Of a stretch of 64,000 nt of DNA, positions 16,034 through 24,409 are shown piece by piece (the stretch's first letter is position 1; every line of letters begins with the position of its first letter). A model generated the notes under the pieces. The model saw nothing but the letters and a program-made list of their open reading frames with translations, had not been told where the DNA came from and ran no database searches. Source of the DNA: Streptomyces blattellae (GTDB lineage: Bacteria; Actinomycetota; Actinomycetes; Streptomycetales; Streptomycetaceae); NCBI RefSeq assembly GCF_009709555.1, contig NZ_WJBG01000242.1, forward strand, positions 18,608 through 82,607. The letters are read 5' to 3'. The translations under genes and the position numbers were made by a program.

Positions 16034-16336
16034 GTGCAACTGACCCCGCACGAGCAGGAGAGGCTGCTCATCCACGTGGCGGCCGACGTGGCCGAGAAGC
16101 GCCGGGCCCGCGGGCTCAGGCTCAACCACCCCGAGGCGGTCGCCCTCATCACCTCGCACATCCTGGAGGGCGCCCGTGACGGCCGTACGGTCGCCGAGCT
16201 GATGTCCTCCGGACGCAAGCTGCTCACCCGGGACGACGTCATGGAAGGCATCCCCGAGATGATCCACGACGTCCAGGTCGAGGCGACCTTCCCGGACGGC
16301 ACCAAGCTCGTCACCGTCCATGACCCGATCGTCTGA
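16034..16336 (+). CDS. ureA: urease gamma subunit
   Basis: 100 residues, the usual gamma length, beginning VQLTPHEQERLLIHVAADVA with a GTG start preceded by GAGGAGGTGAGG. MEGIPEMIHDVQVEATFPDG near the end is highly conserved. It is a structural subunit of the nickel urease that splits urea into ammonia and carbamate. An ATG at 15980 would add 18 residues that do not look like UreA. First gene of ureABCFGD. Confidence 0.96.
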   Translation: MQLTPHEQERLLIHVAADVAEKRRARGLRLNHPEAVALITSHILEGARDGRTVAELMSSGRKLLTRDDVMEGIPEMIHDVQVEATFPDGTKLVTVHDPIV

Positions 16337-16345
16337 GGGCCGCCG

Positions 16346-16369
16346 ATGATCCCCGGAGAGAGCCGATGA
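16346..16369 (+). other. seven-codon leader reading frame duplicating the ureB start
   Basis: ATG at 16346 opens MIPGESR and stops with TGA at 16367-16369, overlapping the ureB ATG as ATGA. GAGGG lies 6 bp before it. The DNA 16341-16360 and 16361-16380 match at 16 of 20 positions, so the leader arose by tandem duplication of the ureB translation start. The duplicate supplies GGAGAG to ureB as its ribosome site. Confidence 0.65.
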
Positions 16370-16677
16370 TTCCTGGCGAGATCCTGTTCGCGGACGAGCC
16401 CGTTGTGTACAACGAGGGCCGCGAGGTCACCAGCCTGACCGTCCTCAACGCCGCCGACCGGCCCGTGCAGGTCGGCTCCCACTACCACTTCGCCGAGGCC
16501 AACCCCGGCCTGGACTTCGACCGCGCCGCCGCCCGCGGCAAGCGGCTCAACATCGCCGCCGGTACGGCCGTACGGTTCGAGCCCGGGATCCCCGTCGAGG
16601 TCGAACTCGTCCCGCTCGCCGGCGCCCGTGTCGTGCCCGGGCTGCGCGGGGAGACCGGAGGTGCCCTCGATGCCTGA
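16366..16677 (+). CDS. ureB: urease beta subunit
   Basis: 103 residues, usual length. It begins MIPGEILFADEPVVYNEGRE and contains the family hallmark VGSHYHFAEANPGLDFDRAAA and GKRLNIAAGTAVRFEPG. It forms the trimeric urease core with UreA and UreC. The end overlaps ureC by 8 bp (ATGCCTGA), the same junction sequence as bioB/bioA. Confidence 0.97.
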   Translation: MIPGEILFADEPVVYNEGREVTSLTVLNAADRPVQVGSHYHFAEANPGLDFDRAAARGKRLNIAAGTAVRFEPGIPVEVELVPLAGARVVPGLRGETGGALDA

Positions 16678-18391
16678 GATCTCGCGTGCCGCGTACGCCG
16701 ACCTGTTCGGCCCGACCACCGGCGACCGGATCCGGCTGGCCGACACCGATCTGCTGATCGAGATCGAGGAGGACCGTTCCGGCGGGCCCGGACTCGCCGG
16801 TGACGAGGCCGTGTTCGGCGGTGGCAAGGTCATCCGCGAGTCCATGGGCCAGTCGCGTGCTACGCGCGCAGACGGCACCCCTGACACGGTCATCACGGGG
16901 GCCGTGGTGGTCGACCACTGGGGGATCGTCAAGGCCGACCTCGGCATCCGCGACGGCCGGATCACCGGCATCGGCAAGGCCGGCAACCCCGACACGATGG
17001 ACGGGGTGCACCCCGACCTCGTCATCGGCCCCGAGACGGAGGTCATCGCGGGCAACGGGCGGATCCTGACGGCCGGCGCCATCGACGCGCACGTCCACTT
17101 CATCTGCCCGCAGATCGCCGACGAGGCGCTGTCCTGCGGCATCACCACGCTGATCGGCGGCGGCACGGGACCGGCCGAGGGCTCCAAGGCGACCACGGTC
17201 ACCCCCGGCCCGTGGCATCTGGCCCGGATGCTGGAGGCGATGGAGGCCTACCCCGTCAACTTCGGTCTGCTGGGCAAGGGCAACACCGTCTCCCACGACG
17301 CGATGCTGTCGCAGATCCGCGGCGGAGCGCTGGGGCTGAAGCTGCATGAGGACTGGGGGTCCACTCCGGCCGTCATCGACGCCTCGCTGACCGTGGCGGA
17401 CCAGACCGGTATTCAGATCGCCATCCACACGGACACGCTGAACGAGGCCGGTTTCGTGGGCGACACCCTCGCCGCGATCGCGGGACGCGGCATCCACGCC
17501 TACCACACGGAGGGCGCGGGCGGCGGGCACGCACCCGACATCATGACCGTGGTCTCCGAGCCGCATGTGCTGCCCAGCTCGACGAATCCCACGCGGCCGT
17601 TCACGGTGAACACCGCCGAGGAACACCTCGACATGCTGATGGTGTGCCACCACCTGAATCCGGCCGTGCCGGAGGACCTCGCCTTCGCCGAGTCCCGGAT
17701 CCGGCCGTCCACGATCGGCGCGGAGGACATCCTGCACGACCTGGGCGCCATCTCGATCATCTCCTCGGACTCCCAGGCCATGGGCCGGGTCGGCGAGGTC
17801 GTCATGCGCACCTGGCAGACGGCGCACGTCATGAAGCGGCGGCGGGGCGCCCTGCCGGGCGACGGTCGCGCGGACAATCGCCGAGTACGGCGCTATGTCG
17901 CCAAGTACACGATCAACCCGGCGCTCGCGCAGGGGCTTGCGGGCGAGATCGGCTCCGTCGAGACGGGCAAACTCGCCGACCTGGTGCTGTGGGAGCCCGC
18001 GTTCTTCGGCGTCAAGCCGCACCTCGTCATCAAGGGCGGGCAGATCGCGTACGCGCAGATGGGCGACGCCAACGCCTCCATTCCGACCCCGCAGCCGATT
18101 CTCCCGCGGCCGATGTTCGGCGCGATCGGGCGGGCGCCCGCGTCCAACTCGGTCAACTTCGTCGCGCAGCCGGCGATCGAGGACGGGCTGCCGGAGCGGC
18201 TCCGGCTCGGGAAGAGGTTCGTCGCCATCGAGTCGACTCGGGGCGTGACCAAGGCCGACATGCGGGAGAACGACGCACGGCCGCGGGTCCAGGTGGACCC
18301 CGACAGCTTCGCCGTGCACATCGACGGGGAGCTGGTCGAGGCGACCGCCGCCGCCGAACTGCCCATGGCCCAGCGGTACTTCCTCTTCTGA
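16670..18391 (+). CDS. ureC: urease alpha (catalytic) subunit
   Basis: 573 residues, matching the family. The dinuclear nickel site residues are visible: HVHF of the first His pair, the carbamylated lysine in GLKLHEDWG (about Lys224), HTDTLNE, and HTEGAGGGHAPD. The flap includes MVCHHLNPAVPEDLAFAESR. The start at 16670 overlaps ureB. The reaction feeds nitrogen metabolism; nickel insertion requires the accessory proteins downstream. Confidence 0.98.
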   Translation: MPEISRAAYADLFGPTTGDRIRLADTDLLIEIEEDRSGGPGLAGDEAVFGGGKVIRESMGQSRATRADGTPDTVITGAVVVDHWGIVKADLGIRDGRITGIGKAGNPDTMDGVHPDLVIGPETEVIAGNGRILTAGAIDAHVHFICPQIADEALSCGITTLIGGGTGPAEGSKATTVTPGPWHLARMLEAMEAYPVNFGLLGKGNTVSHDAMLSQIRGGALGLKLHEDWGSTPAVIDASLTVADQTGIQIAIHTDTLNEAGFVGDTLAAIAGRGIHAYHTEGAGGGHAPDIMTVVSEPHVLPSSTNPTRPFTVNTAEEHLDMLMVCHHLNPAVPEDLAFAESRIRPSTIGAEDILHDLGAISIISSDSQAMGRVGEVVMRTWQTAHVMKRRRGALPGDGRADNRRVRRYVAKYTINPALAQGLAGEIGSVETGKLADLVLWEPAFFGVKPHLVIKGGQIAYAQMGDANASIPTPQPILPRPMFGAIGRAPASNSVNFVAQPAIEDGLPERLRLGKRFVAIESTRGVTKADMRENDARPRVQVDPDSFAVHIDGELVEATAAAELPMAQRYFLF

Positions 18392-18402
18392 GGCCGGGTT
18401 CG

Positions 18403-19077
18403 ATGTCAAGGGCAGCGCTACTCGTCCTGGCCGACGGCCGGTTTCCCGCCGGGGGGCATGCGCACTCCGGCGGGGCCGAGGCCGCGGTCAAGGCCGGGCG
18501 GGTCACCGGGGCGGCGAGTCTGGAGGAGTTCTGCCGGGGGCGGTTGCACACCGCCGGGCTGGTATCGGCGGCGTTGGCGGCAGCCGCGGCGGCGGGGGCC
18601 GATCCGGTGTCACTGGATGCGGCGGCGGACGCCCGTACGCCCTCTTCGGCCTTGCGGGTCGCCGCGCGGAAGCTGGGCCGGCAGTTGATGCGGGCCGCTC
18701 GGGCGACGTGGCCGTCCGCTGAACTCGATGCCGTGGCACGGGAGTTTCCCAAGGGGGCCCATCAGCCCGTGGTGCTGGGGCTGGCGGCGCGGGCCGCCGG
18801 GTTGGGGGCCGTCGATGCGGCGTACTGCTCGGCGTACGAGAGTGTGAGCGGGGCCGCGTCGGCGACGGTGCGGTTGCTGAGTCTTGATCCGTTCGACGCG
18901 ACGGGGGTTCTGGCGCGGCTGGCGCCTGAGCTGGACCGGGTGGCGGACGCGGCAGTCGAGGCGGCCCGGCGGGTGGGTGACGAGGGGGTCGAGGTGCTGC
19001 CTGCGGCTTCGGCCCCGCTGCTGGAGATCGGGGCGGAGGTGCATGCGGCTTGGGCTGTACGGCTGTTCGCGTCCTGA
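18403..19077 (+). CDS. ureF: urease accessory protein UreF
   Basis: 224-residue all-helical chaperone that binds UreD and gates GTP hydrolysis by UreG. The N-terminal LLVLADGRFPAGGHAHSGG and FPKGAHQPVVLGLAARAAG match actinobacterial UreF, although the protein is unusually rich in Ala. It follows ureC by 11 bp. Start ATG at 18403. Confidence 0.92.
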   Translation: MSRAALLVLADGRFPAGGHAHSGGAEAAVKAGRVTGAASLEEFCRGRLHTAGLVSAALAAAAAAGADPVSLDAAADARTPSSALRVAARKLGRQLMRAARATWPSAELDAVAREFPKGAHQPVVLGLAARAAGLGAVDAAYCSAYESVSGAASATVRLLSLDPFDATGVLARLAPELDRVADAAVEAARRVGDEGVEVLPAASAPLLEIGAEVHAAWAVRLFAS

Positions 19078-19216
19078 GTTCCTCTCGCCCCCGCCGCCCC
19101 TACCCGTCCGTTGTCTGAGGGCTGCCGCCCCCCCCAGACCCCCGCTTCGGCCTGAACGGCCTCGTCCTCGAACGCCGGACGGGCTGAGAGATGTACAAGA
19201 GTTTGGAGCCGCACTC
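19078..19216. other. intergenic gap in the urease operon with a Streptomyces-type repeat
   Basis: 139 bp between ureF and ureG, the only sizeable gap in the operon. It contains CCTCGTCCTCGAACGCCGGA around 19160-19180, a sequence I know as a frequent intergenic element in Streptomyces genomes. No gene is seen. The insertion may slow or partially terminate transcription before ureG. Confidence 0.5.
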
Positions 19217-19894
19217 ATGCACCTCGACCACTCCCACCACCACACCCCGGCCGTCAGCGCCGACGCTCACCGCCCCGACGGCTCCCGGCGTGCCCTCCGG
19301 GTAGGGCTCGGCGGACCTGTCGGTTCCGGGAAGACCGCCACCGTCGCCGCCCTCTGTCGGGCTCTGCGGGACGAGCTGTCCCTGGCCGTGGTCACCAACG
19401 ACATCTACACGCGCGAGGACGCGGAGTTCCTGCTGCGGGAGGCCGTCCTGCCGCCGGAGCGGATCACGGCTGTGGAGACGGGGGCCTGCCCGCACACGGC
19501 GATCCGGGACGACATCTCGGCGAATCTGGAAGCCGTCGAGGATCTGGAGGACGAGGTCGGACCGCTCGATCTGATCCTCGTCGAATCCGGTGGCGACAAC
19601 CTCACCGCCACCTTCTCCAAGGGGCTCGTCGACGCGCAGATCTTCGTGATCGACGTGGCCGGAGGAGACGACATTCCGAGGAAGGGGGGACCCGGGGTCA
19701 CCACCGCGGACCTACTGGTGGTCAACAAGACCGACCTCGCGCCGTACGTCGGCTCGGACCTGGCGCGGATGGCGGCCGACGCCAAGGCGCAGCGGGCCGA
19801 ACTGCCGGTCGTGTTCCAGTCGTTGAGGAGCGAGGCCGGCGTGGCGGACGTCGCCGGCTGGGTGCGGGCGCGGCTCGCCGCGTGGCGGGCGTGA
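19217..19894 (+). CDS. ureG: urease accessory GTPase UreG
   Basis: 225-residue SIMIBI GTPase that delivers nickel to urease. The P-loop is GGPVGSGKTATV; CPH of ETGACPHTAIRDD is the conserved metal-binding motif; VNKTDL is the guanine-specificity motif; VESGGDNLTATFSK is typical of UreG. The first nine residues (MHLDHSHHH) add a His-rich nickel-binding head, noteworthy because no ureE is present. It overlaps ureD by GTGA. Confidence 0.97.
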   Translation: MHLDHSHHHTPAVSADAHRPDGSRRALRVGLGGPVGSGKTATVAALCRALRDELSLAVVTNDIYTREDAEFLLREAVLPPERITAVETGACPHTAIRDDISANLEAVEDLEDEVGPLDLILVESGGDNLTATFSKGLVDAQIFVIDVAGGDDIPRKGGPGVTTADLLVVNKTDLAPYVGSDLARMAADAKAQRAELPVVFQSLRSEAGVADVAGWVRARLAAWRA

Positions 19895-20673
19895 CCGTGC
19901 CGGGTGTGCGGGCCACCGCGAGGATCGGCGCCCGAGCGGACGGACGCGGCGGTACCGCCCTGCCGGTGCTGGAGGGCGAGGGGCCCATCGCACTGCGGCG
20001 TACGCGGGGGAGTGGCCCTGGGGCACATGTCGTGCTCGTCGGCGCGATGAGCGGGCCGCTCGGCGGGGATCACTTCACGGTGGTCGCGGACGTGGCCGAA
20101 GGAGCCCGGTTGCGTGTCGGGTCGGCCGCGGCGACCATCGCGCTGCCCGGACAGACGAAGGACGAGGCCCGCTACGACGTGCGGCTCTGCGTCGCCGACG
20201 GAGGTGAACTGCAGTGGCTGCCCGAGCAGTTGATTTCCGCGCACGGCAGTGACCTGTATGTGGGCACACAGGTCGACCTCGGTGCGAACGCCCGGCTCGT
20301 CCTGCGCGAGGAACAGGTGCTCGGTCGCGTCGGCGAGGAACCCGGGAGACTGACCAGCCGTCTCACGGTGCGGATCGCGGGGCGGACCGTCCTGGACCAG
20401 GAGCTGGCCTGCGGCCTGGGGGCGCCGGGCGGCTGGGACGGGCCCGCCGTCCTCGCAGGGCATCGGGCCGTGGGGCAACTGGTCGTCGTACGACCGGAGT
20501 TCGCGGACGAGCCCGCGGTGGCTCGGGTCGTGGGGGAGACGGCTGCCGTGACGCCGCTCGCCGGGCCCGCCGTGCTGGTCACCGCCGTCGCACCGGACGC
20601 GCTGCGGCTGCGCCGGGTGCTGGACGAGGCGCTGGTGACGCTCGAAGGGAGTCCCGCCGAGCGAACGGCGTAA
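19891..20673 (+). CDS. ureD: urease accessory protein UreD
   Basis: 260 residues from the GTG at 19891 that overlaps the ureG stop; a GTG at 19882 is also possible. UreD/UreH is the beta-rich scaffold that binds apo-urease. It contains GGDHFTVVADVAEGARLRVGS and QWLPEQLISAHGSDL, the most conserved stretch of the family. Last gene of the urease operon; no ureE and no nickel transporter follow. Confidence 0.93.
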   Translation: MTVPGVRATARIGARADGRGGTALPVLEGEGPIALRRTRGSGPGAHVVLVGAMSGPLGGDHFTVVADVAEGARLRVGSAAATIALPGQTKDEARYDVRLCVADGGELQWLPEQLISAHGSDLYVGTQVDLGANARLVLREEQVLGRVGEEPGRLTSRLTVRIAGRTVLDQELACGLGAPGGWDGPAVLAGHRAVGQLVVVRPEFADEPAVARVVGETAAVTPLAGPAVLVTAVAPDALRLRRVLDEALVTLEGSPAERTA

Positions 20674-20778
20674 TCCGGTTATCGGATTGGTAAAGAACGC
20701 CCACCACGTCTGTTCTCAGGGAACGCACAGTCGAGAGGATCCCCGTACTCAACTCAACGACGTACGGGGAGGTCCCAC

Positions 20779-22380
20779 TTGAGGGACATCAGACCGAAAA
20801 GGCGGGCTGCCGCGCTCGGCTCGGCCGGAGTGCTCGTCACGGCGACCCTGATCTCCGGTGCCGTCGCCGCTCCCTCGGCGAGCGCCACGGCGGGCGCCCG
20901 GCACGGCCAGGACCGTGCGGACTTCGGCGTCACCGTCGCCGCGGACCGTGCCGCGAGGGCCGGGATCGACTGGCAGGACTGCCCCGCCGACTGGGGACTG
21001 GAGAAGCCGATCCAGTGCGGCTGGGTCACCGTCCCGCTCGACTACGCCAAGCCGTTCGGCAAGCAGATCAAGCTCGCCGTCGACCGCATCGGCAACACGG
21101 GCACCAAGGCGGAGCGCCAGGGCGCGCTCCTCTACAACCCCGGCGGTCCCGGCGGTTCCGGCCTGCGCTTCCCACGCCGCGTCACGACCAAGGCGCCGGT
21201 GTGGGCGAACACGGCCAAGGCGTACGACTTCGTGGGCTTCGACCCGCGCGGCGTCGGCAAGTCCGCGCCCATCTCCTGCATGGACCCGCAGGAGTTCGTG
21301 AAGGCGCCCAAGGCGGACCCGGTGCCGGACTCCGAGGCCGACAAGCTCGCCCAGCGCAAGCTGGCCCGCGAGTACGCCGAGGGCTGCTACGAGCGCAGTG
21401 GCGAGATGCTGCCGCACATGACCACGCCCAACACCGCACGCGACCTGGACGTGATCCGTGCCGCGCTCGGCGAGAAGAAGCTCAACTTCCTCGGCGTCTC
21501 CTACGGCACCTACCTCGGCGCGGTCTACGGCACCATGTTCCCCGGTCATGTCCGCCGGATGGTCGTCGACAGCGTCGTCAACCCGTCGCGGGAGAAGATC
21601 TGGTACGAGGCCAACCTCGACCAGGACGTCGCCTTCGAGACGCGCTGGCAGGACTGGCAGGACTGGGTCGCCGCCAACGACGCCGCCTTCCACCTCGGCA
21701 CCACCCGCGAAGCCGTCCAGGCGAAGTGGCTCGAACTGCGGGCCACGGCCGAGAAGGACCCCATCGGCGGGGTCGTCGGACCGGCCGAGCTGACCGGCTT
21801 CTTCCAGAGCGCTCCGTACTACGACTCCTCCTGGGTGCCGGTCGCCACGGTGTTCAGCAAGTACTTCGCGGGCGACACCCAGGCGCTCGTCGACGCGGCC
21901 GCCCCCGACCTGTCGGACACCGCGGGCAACGCGACCGCGGAGAACGGCAACGCCGTCTACACGGCCGTCGAGTGCACCGACGCCAAGTGGCCCACCAGCT
22001 GGCGGAAGTGGGACCGCGACAACTCGGCGCTGCACCAGAACTACCCGTTCCTGACCTGGTCCAACGCCTGGCTGAACCTGCCGTGCGCCACCTGGCCGGT
22101 CAAGCAGCAGACCCCGGTGAACGTGCAGACCGGCAAGGGCCTGCCGGGCGTGCTGATCGTGCAGTCCACGCGGGACGCGGCCACCCCGTACGGGGGAGCC
22201 GTCGAACTGCACGAGCGCTTCAAGGGCTCCCGCCTGATCACCGAGCGGGACGCGGGCTCCCACGGCGTGACCAGCCTGGTCAACCCCTGCATCAACGAGC
22301 GGGTGGATGCCTACCTGCTCACCGGCAAGCTGGACGGCGCCGACGTGACCTGCGCACCGCACGCCACGCCCAAGCCGTGA
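20779..22380 (+). CDS. secreted tripeptidyl-aminopeptidase-like hydrolase (S33)
   Basis: 533 residues, exported serine exopeptidase of the Tap/SlpD/SlpE group. The start is a TTG with GGGGAGG 6 bp upstream. A twin-basic N terminus (RPKRR) and hydrophobic run to ATAGA form the signal peptide. The alpha/beta-hydrolase fold shows the oxyanion region NPGGPGGSG, nucleophile elbow GVSYG (Ser241), the acid in STRDAATP and the His in AGSHGV. A TAP_C domain is at the end. It probably removes tripeptides from extracellular proteins. Single gene with a terminator behind it. Confidence 0.92.
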   Translation: MRDIRPKRRAAALGSAGVLVTATLISGAVAAPSASATAGARHGQDRADFGVTVAADRAARAGIDWQDCPADWGLEKPIQCGWVTVPLDYAKPFGKQIKLAVDRIGNTGTKAERQGALLYNPGGPGGSGLRFPRRVTTKAPVWANTAKAYDFVGFDPRGVGKSAPISCMDPQEFVKAPKADPVPDSEADKLAQRKLAREYAEGCYERSGEMLPHMTTPNTARDLDVIRAALGEKKLNFLGVSYGTYLGAVYGTMFPGHVRRMVVDSVVNPSREKIWYEANLDQDVAFETRWQDWQDWVAANDAAFHLGTTREAVQAKWLELRATAEKDPIGGVVGPAELTGFFQSAPYYDSSWVPVATVFSKYFAGDTQALVDAAAPDLSDTAGNATAENGNAVYTAVECTDAKWPTSWRKWDRDNSALHQNYPFLTWSNAWLNLPCATWPVKQQTPVNVQTGKGLPGVLIVQSTRDAATPYGGAVELHERFKGSRLITERDAGSHGVTSLVNPCINERVDAYLLTGKLDGADVTCAPHATPKP

Positions 22381-22396
22381 ACCGTCGTACGGCATG

Positions 22397-22426
22397 AGGG
22401 GCGGCCGGCAATCCCCGGCCGCCCCT
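22397..22426. terminator. bidirectional hairpin terminator
   Basis: AGGGGCGGCCGG / CCGGCCGCCCCT, 12-bp perfect arms with a 6-nt loop, fills the 49 bp between the convergent peptidase and NAD(P)-binding genes. Confidence 0.85.
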
Positions 22427-22429
22427 GGT

Positions 22430-23455
22430 TCACGCGTCCAGCCAGGCGTCCTCCGCCGCGTAGTCGAAGAGGTCGCCGTACGTCTGGAACATCCTCGGAT
22501 ACGCCTCCCGCCAGTCCCGCCCGGCCAGTCGGCGCTCGATCCAGGCGACCGTGTCGGGGAGCGTCTGCGCGTACGTCACCACCGGGCGGTAGCCCAGCTC
22601 CCGTTCGGCGGCGGTCATGGCGCAGACCACGGGCGCCGGAACCGACCACGGAGTGTCGCCCACGGTCGGCGCCGGCGGCCCCCCGTCCACCAGCACGCTC
22701 TCCGCCGCCACGCCCATGACCGCGTCGATCGCTGCGGCGATCTCCGCCACCGTCGGCGCCTCGGGATCGACGGCGTTGAGCACGCGCGTGCCGGGCCGCG
22801 CGGCGGCGAGCCGGATCAGCTCCGCGATGGTGTGCACGCTCGCCGGATGGAAGCGGCTCTCACCGCCGAAGGGGAGGATCCGCCGGGTCCGGCCGTCCAG
22901 GTTGCGCTTGACGAAGTACAGCTCGCGCGGGGTCCGGCAGTGCGGGCCGTGGATCGCCCCCGCACGCAGCAGCGTGGTGGGCAACCGGTCGCCGGCCGCG
23001 AGGAGTTCACGCTCCAGCGCCGCCTTCCGGGTGCTGTACGAGGAGTCGCCGGGCCGGACGGTGCGCTGGGCCTCGGTGAGCGGCACCGGATATTCCGGGA
23101 AGCCGTCCGGCTCGTCCAGCGTGTCGAAGTTCCGGCCCTTGTCGTCCTCGTACACCGACACGCTGGAGATCACCACGGCCGAGCCCACTCGGCCGGCGAG
23201 CGAGACCAACTGCCGTGCCTGCCCGGTCCCGTAGGCGACCATGTCCACCAGCACGTCACATCCGTCGCCGACCACGGCGGCCAGGGCCGCGTCGTCCGCC
23301 CGGTCGGCCCGCGCGACCCGTACGCCCTCGGGCCAGCCCTCGTCCCGCCCGCCGCCCCGCGAGACGGCGGTCACCTCCCAGCCGTCCCGGGCCAGCGCGC
23401 TCACCGCCGGCCGTCCGATCTGTCCTGTCGCTCCGAGCACCACAGCACGTCTCAT
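22430..23455 (-). CDS. NAD(P)-dependent epimerase/dehydratase-like protein
   Basis: 341 residues of the extended short-chain dehydrogenase type. The dinucleotide motif VVLGATGQIGRP is at the N terminus, and VVISSVSVYEDDKG aligns with the Ser-containing strand. The usual Tyr-x3-Lys appears only as YSTRKAALERELL, which fits the family. PFGGESRFHPASVHTIAELI suggests a nucleotide-sugar or isoprenoid-type substrate pocket. Substrate unknown; ends next to a terminator and stands alone. Confidence 0.82.
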   Translation of the reverse strand: MRRAVVLGATGQIGRPAVSALARDGWEVTAVSRGGGRDEGWPEGVRVARADRADDAALAAVVGDGCDVLVDMVAYGTGQARQLVSLAGRVGSAVVISSVSVYEDDKGRNFDTLDEPDGFPEYPVPLTEAQRTVRPGDSSYSTRKAALERELLAAGDRLPTTLLRAGAIHGPHCRTPRELYFVKRNLDGRTRRILPFGGESRFHPASVHTIAELIRLAAARPGTRVLNAVDPEAPTVAEIAAAIDAVMGVAAESVLVDGGPPAPTVGDTPWSVPAPVVCAMTAAERELGYRPVVTYAQTLPDTVAWIERRLAGRDWREAYPRMFQTYGDLFDYAAEDAWLDA

Positions 23456-23513
23456 ACGGCGACCGTACGGGCGGAGAGATCCCGATCGGACATGCTTATG
23501 CCGACAGCAGAGT

Positions 23514-24239
23514 TCAGCCGAGCGGCAGCCGCGGGAACCGGCGCTCCTTCACCGCGCCCGCCGCGGCCTGCTCGGCCTTGACGACGGCCGCGTACTGGTC
23601 GACGTACTCCTGCTCGGAGAGCGAGAGGATCGCGTACATGATCTCGTCGGTGACGGCACGCAGGATCGCCTTCTCGTTCTCCATGCCGGCATAGCGGGAG
23701 AAGTCGAGGGGCTTGCCGAAGCGGATGACGACGGGGTGGACGTTCGGGATGACCTTGCCGGGCGGCTGCGCCTCGAAGGTGCCGATCATCGCGCAGGGGA
23801 CGACGGGGACCTGCGCTTTCAGCGCCATCACGGCCACGCCGACCTTCCCCTTGTAGAGGCGGCCGTCGTGCGAGCGGGTGCCCTCCGGGTAGATGCCGAG
23901 CAGCTCGTCCTTGCGCAGTACGCCGAGGCCCTCGCGGATCGCGGCCTGTCCCGCGTCCTTGCCGGAGCGGTCGACCGGGATCTGCCCTGCGCTGCGGAAG
24001 AACGTCGCGATCAGCCGGCCCTTGAGCCCGGGGCCGGTGAAGTACTCGGCCTTCGCCAGGAAGGTGATGCGCCGCTTGAGGATCGCGGGCATCAGGAAGT
24101 GGTCCGAGAAGGAGAGGTGGTTGCCGGCGACGATGGCGGCGCCGGTCGCCGGAATGTGTTCAAGTCCCTCTATTCGCGGCCGGAAGACCAGTCTCAGCAG
24201 GGGGCCCAGCAGCACGTATTTGAGCAGGTAGTAGAACAA
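23514..24239 (-). CDS. 1-acyl-sn-glycerol-3-phosphate acyltransferase (PlsC-like)
   Basis: 241-residue membrane-associated acyltransferase that makes phosphatidic acid from lysophosphatidic acid. The catalytic motif is NHLSFSD, the second block IPVDRSGKDAG and the third YPEGTRSHDGRLYKGKVG; all are intact. One N-terminal hydrophobic segment (YLLKYVLLGPLLRLVF) anchors it. Monocistronic; Streptomyces has several paralogues. Confidence 0.93.
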   Translation of the reverse strand: MFYYLLKYVLLGPLLRLVFRPRIEGLEHIPATGAAIVAGNHLSFSDHFLMPAILKRRITFLAKAEYFTGPGLKGRLIATFFRSAGQIPVDRSGKDAGQAAIREGLGVLRKDELLGIYPEGTRSHDGRLYKGKVGVAVMALKAQVPVVPCAMIGTFEAQPPGKVIPNVHPVVIRFGKPLDFSRYAGMENEKAILRAVTDEIMYAILSLSEQEYVDQYAAVVKAEQAAAGAVKERRFPRLPLG

Positions 24240-24409
24240 GGGGTGCTCCTCGCTCCCGGCGGATCGGCTCGGCGGCCGTGTTCCAGCAGGTCAACCGGTA
24301 TGCCGTGAGGTGACAGTGTAGGGGCAGGCGGGGATGGCCGGAACCGGGCCGGTTCGGACCGATCCGGGCCTTCCGGTGTATTCCTGACGGCTGGTCAGGT
24401 CGAGTGACG

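Noticed and set aside
16547..18409. 620-codon minus-strand reading frame opposite ureC
   Set aside because: Low-complexity translation without domains, exactly opposite a fully conserved urease alpha subunit.
20749..22395. Long minus-strand reading frame opposite the secreted peptidase
   Set aside because: Its sequence is a Gly/Val/Arg-rich mirror of the plus-strand codons with no motif; the peptidase frame has signal peptide, catalytic triad and ribosome site. Long antisense frames are expected in such GC-rich DNA.
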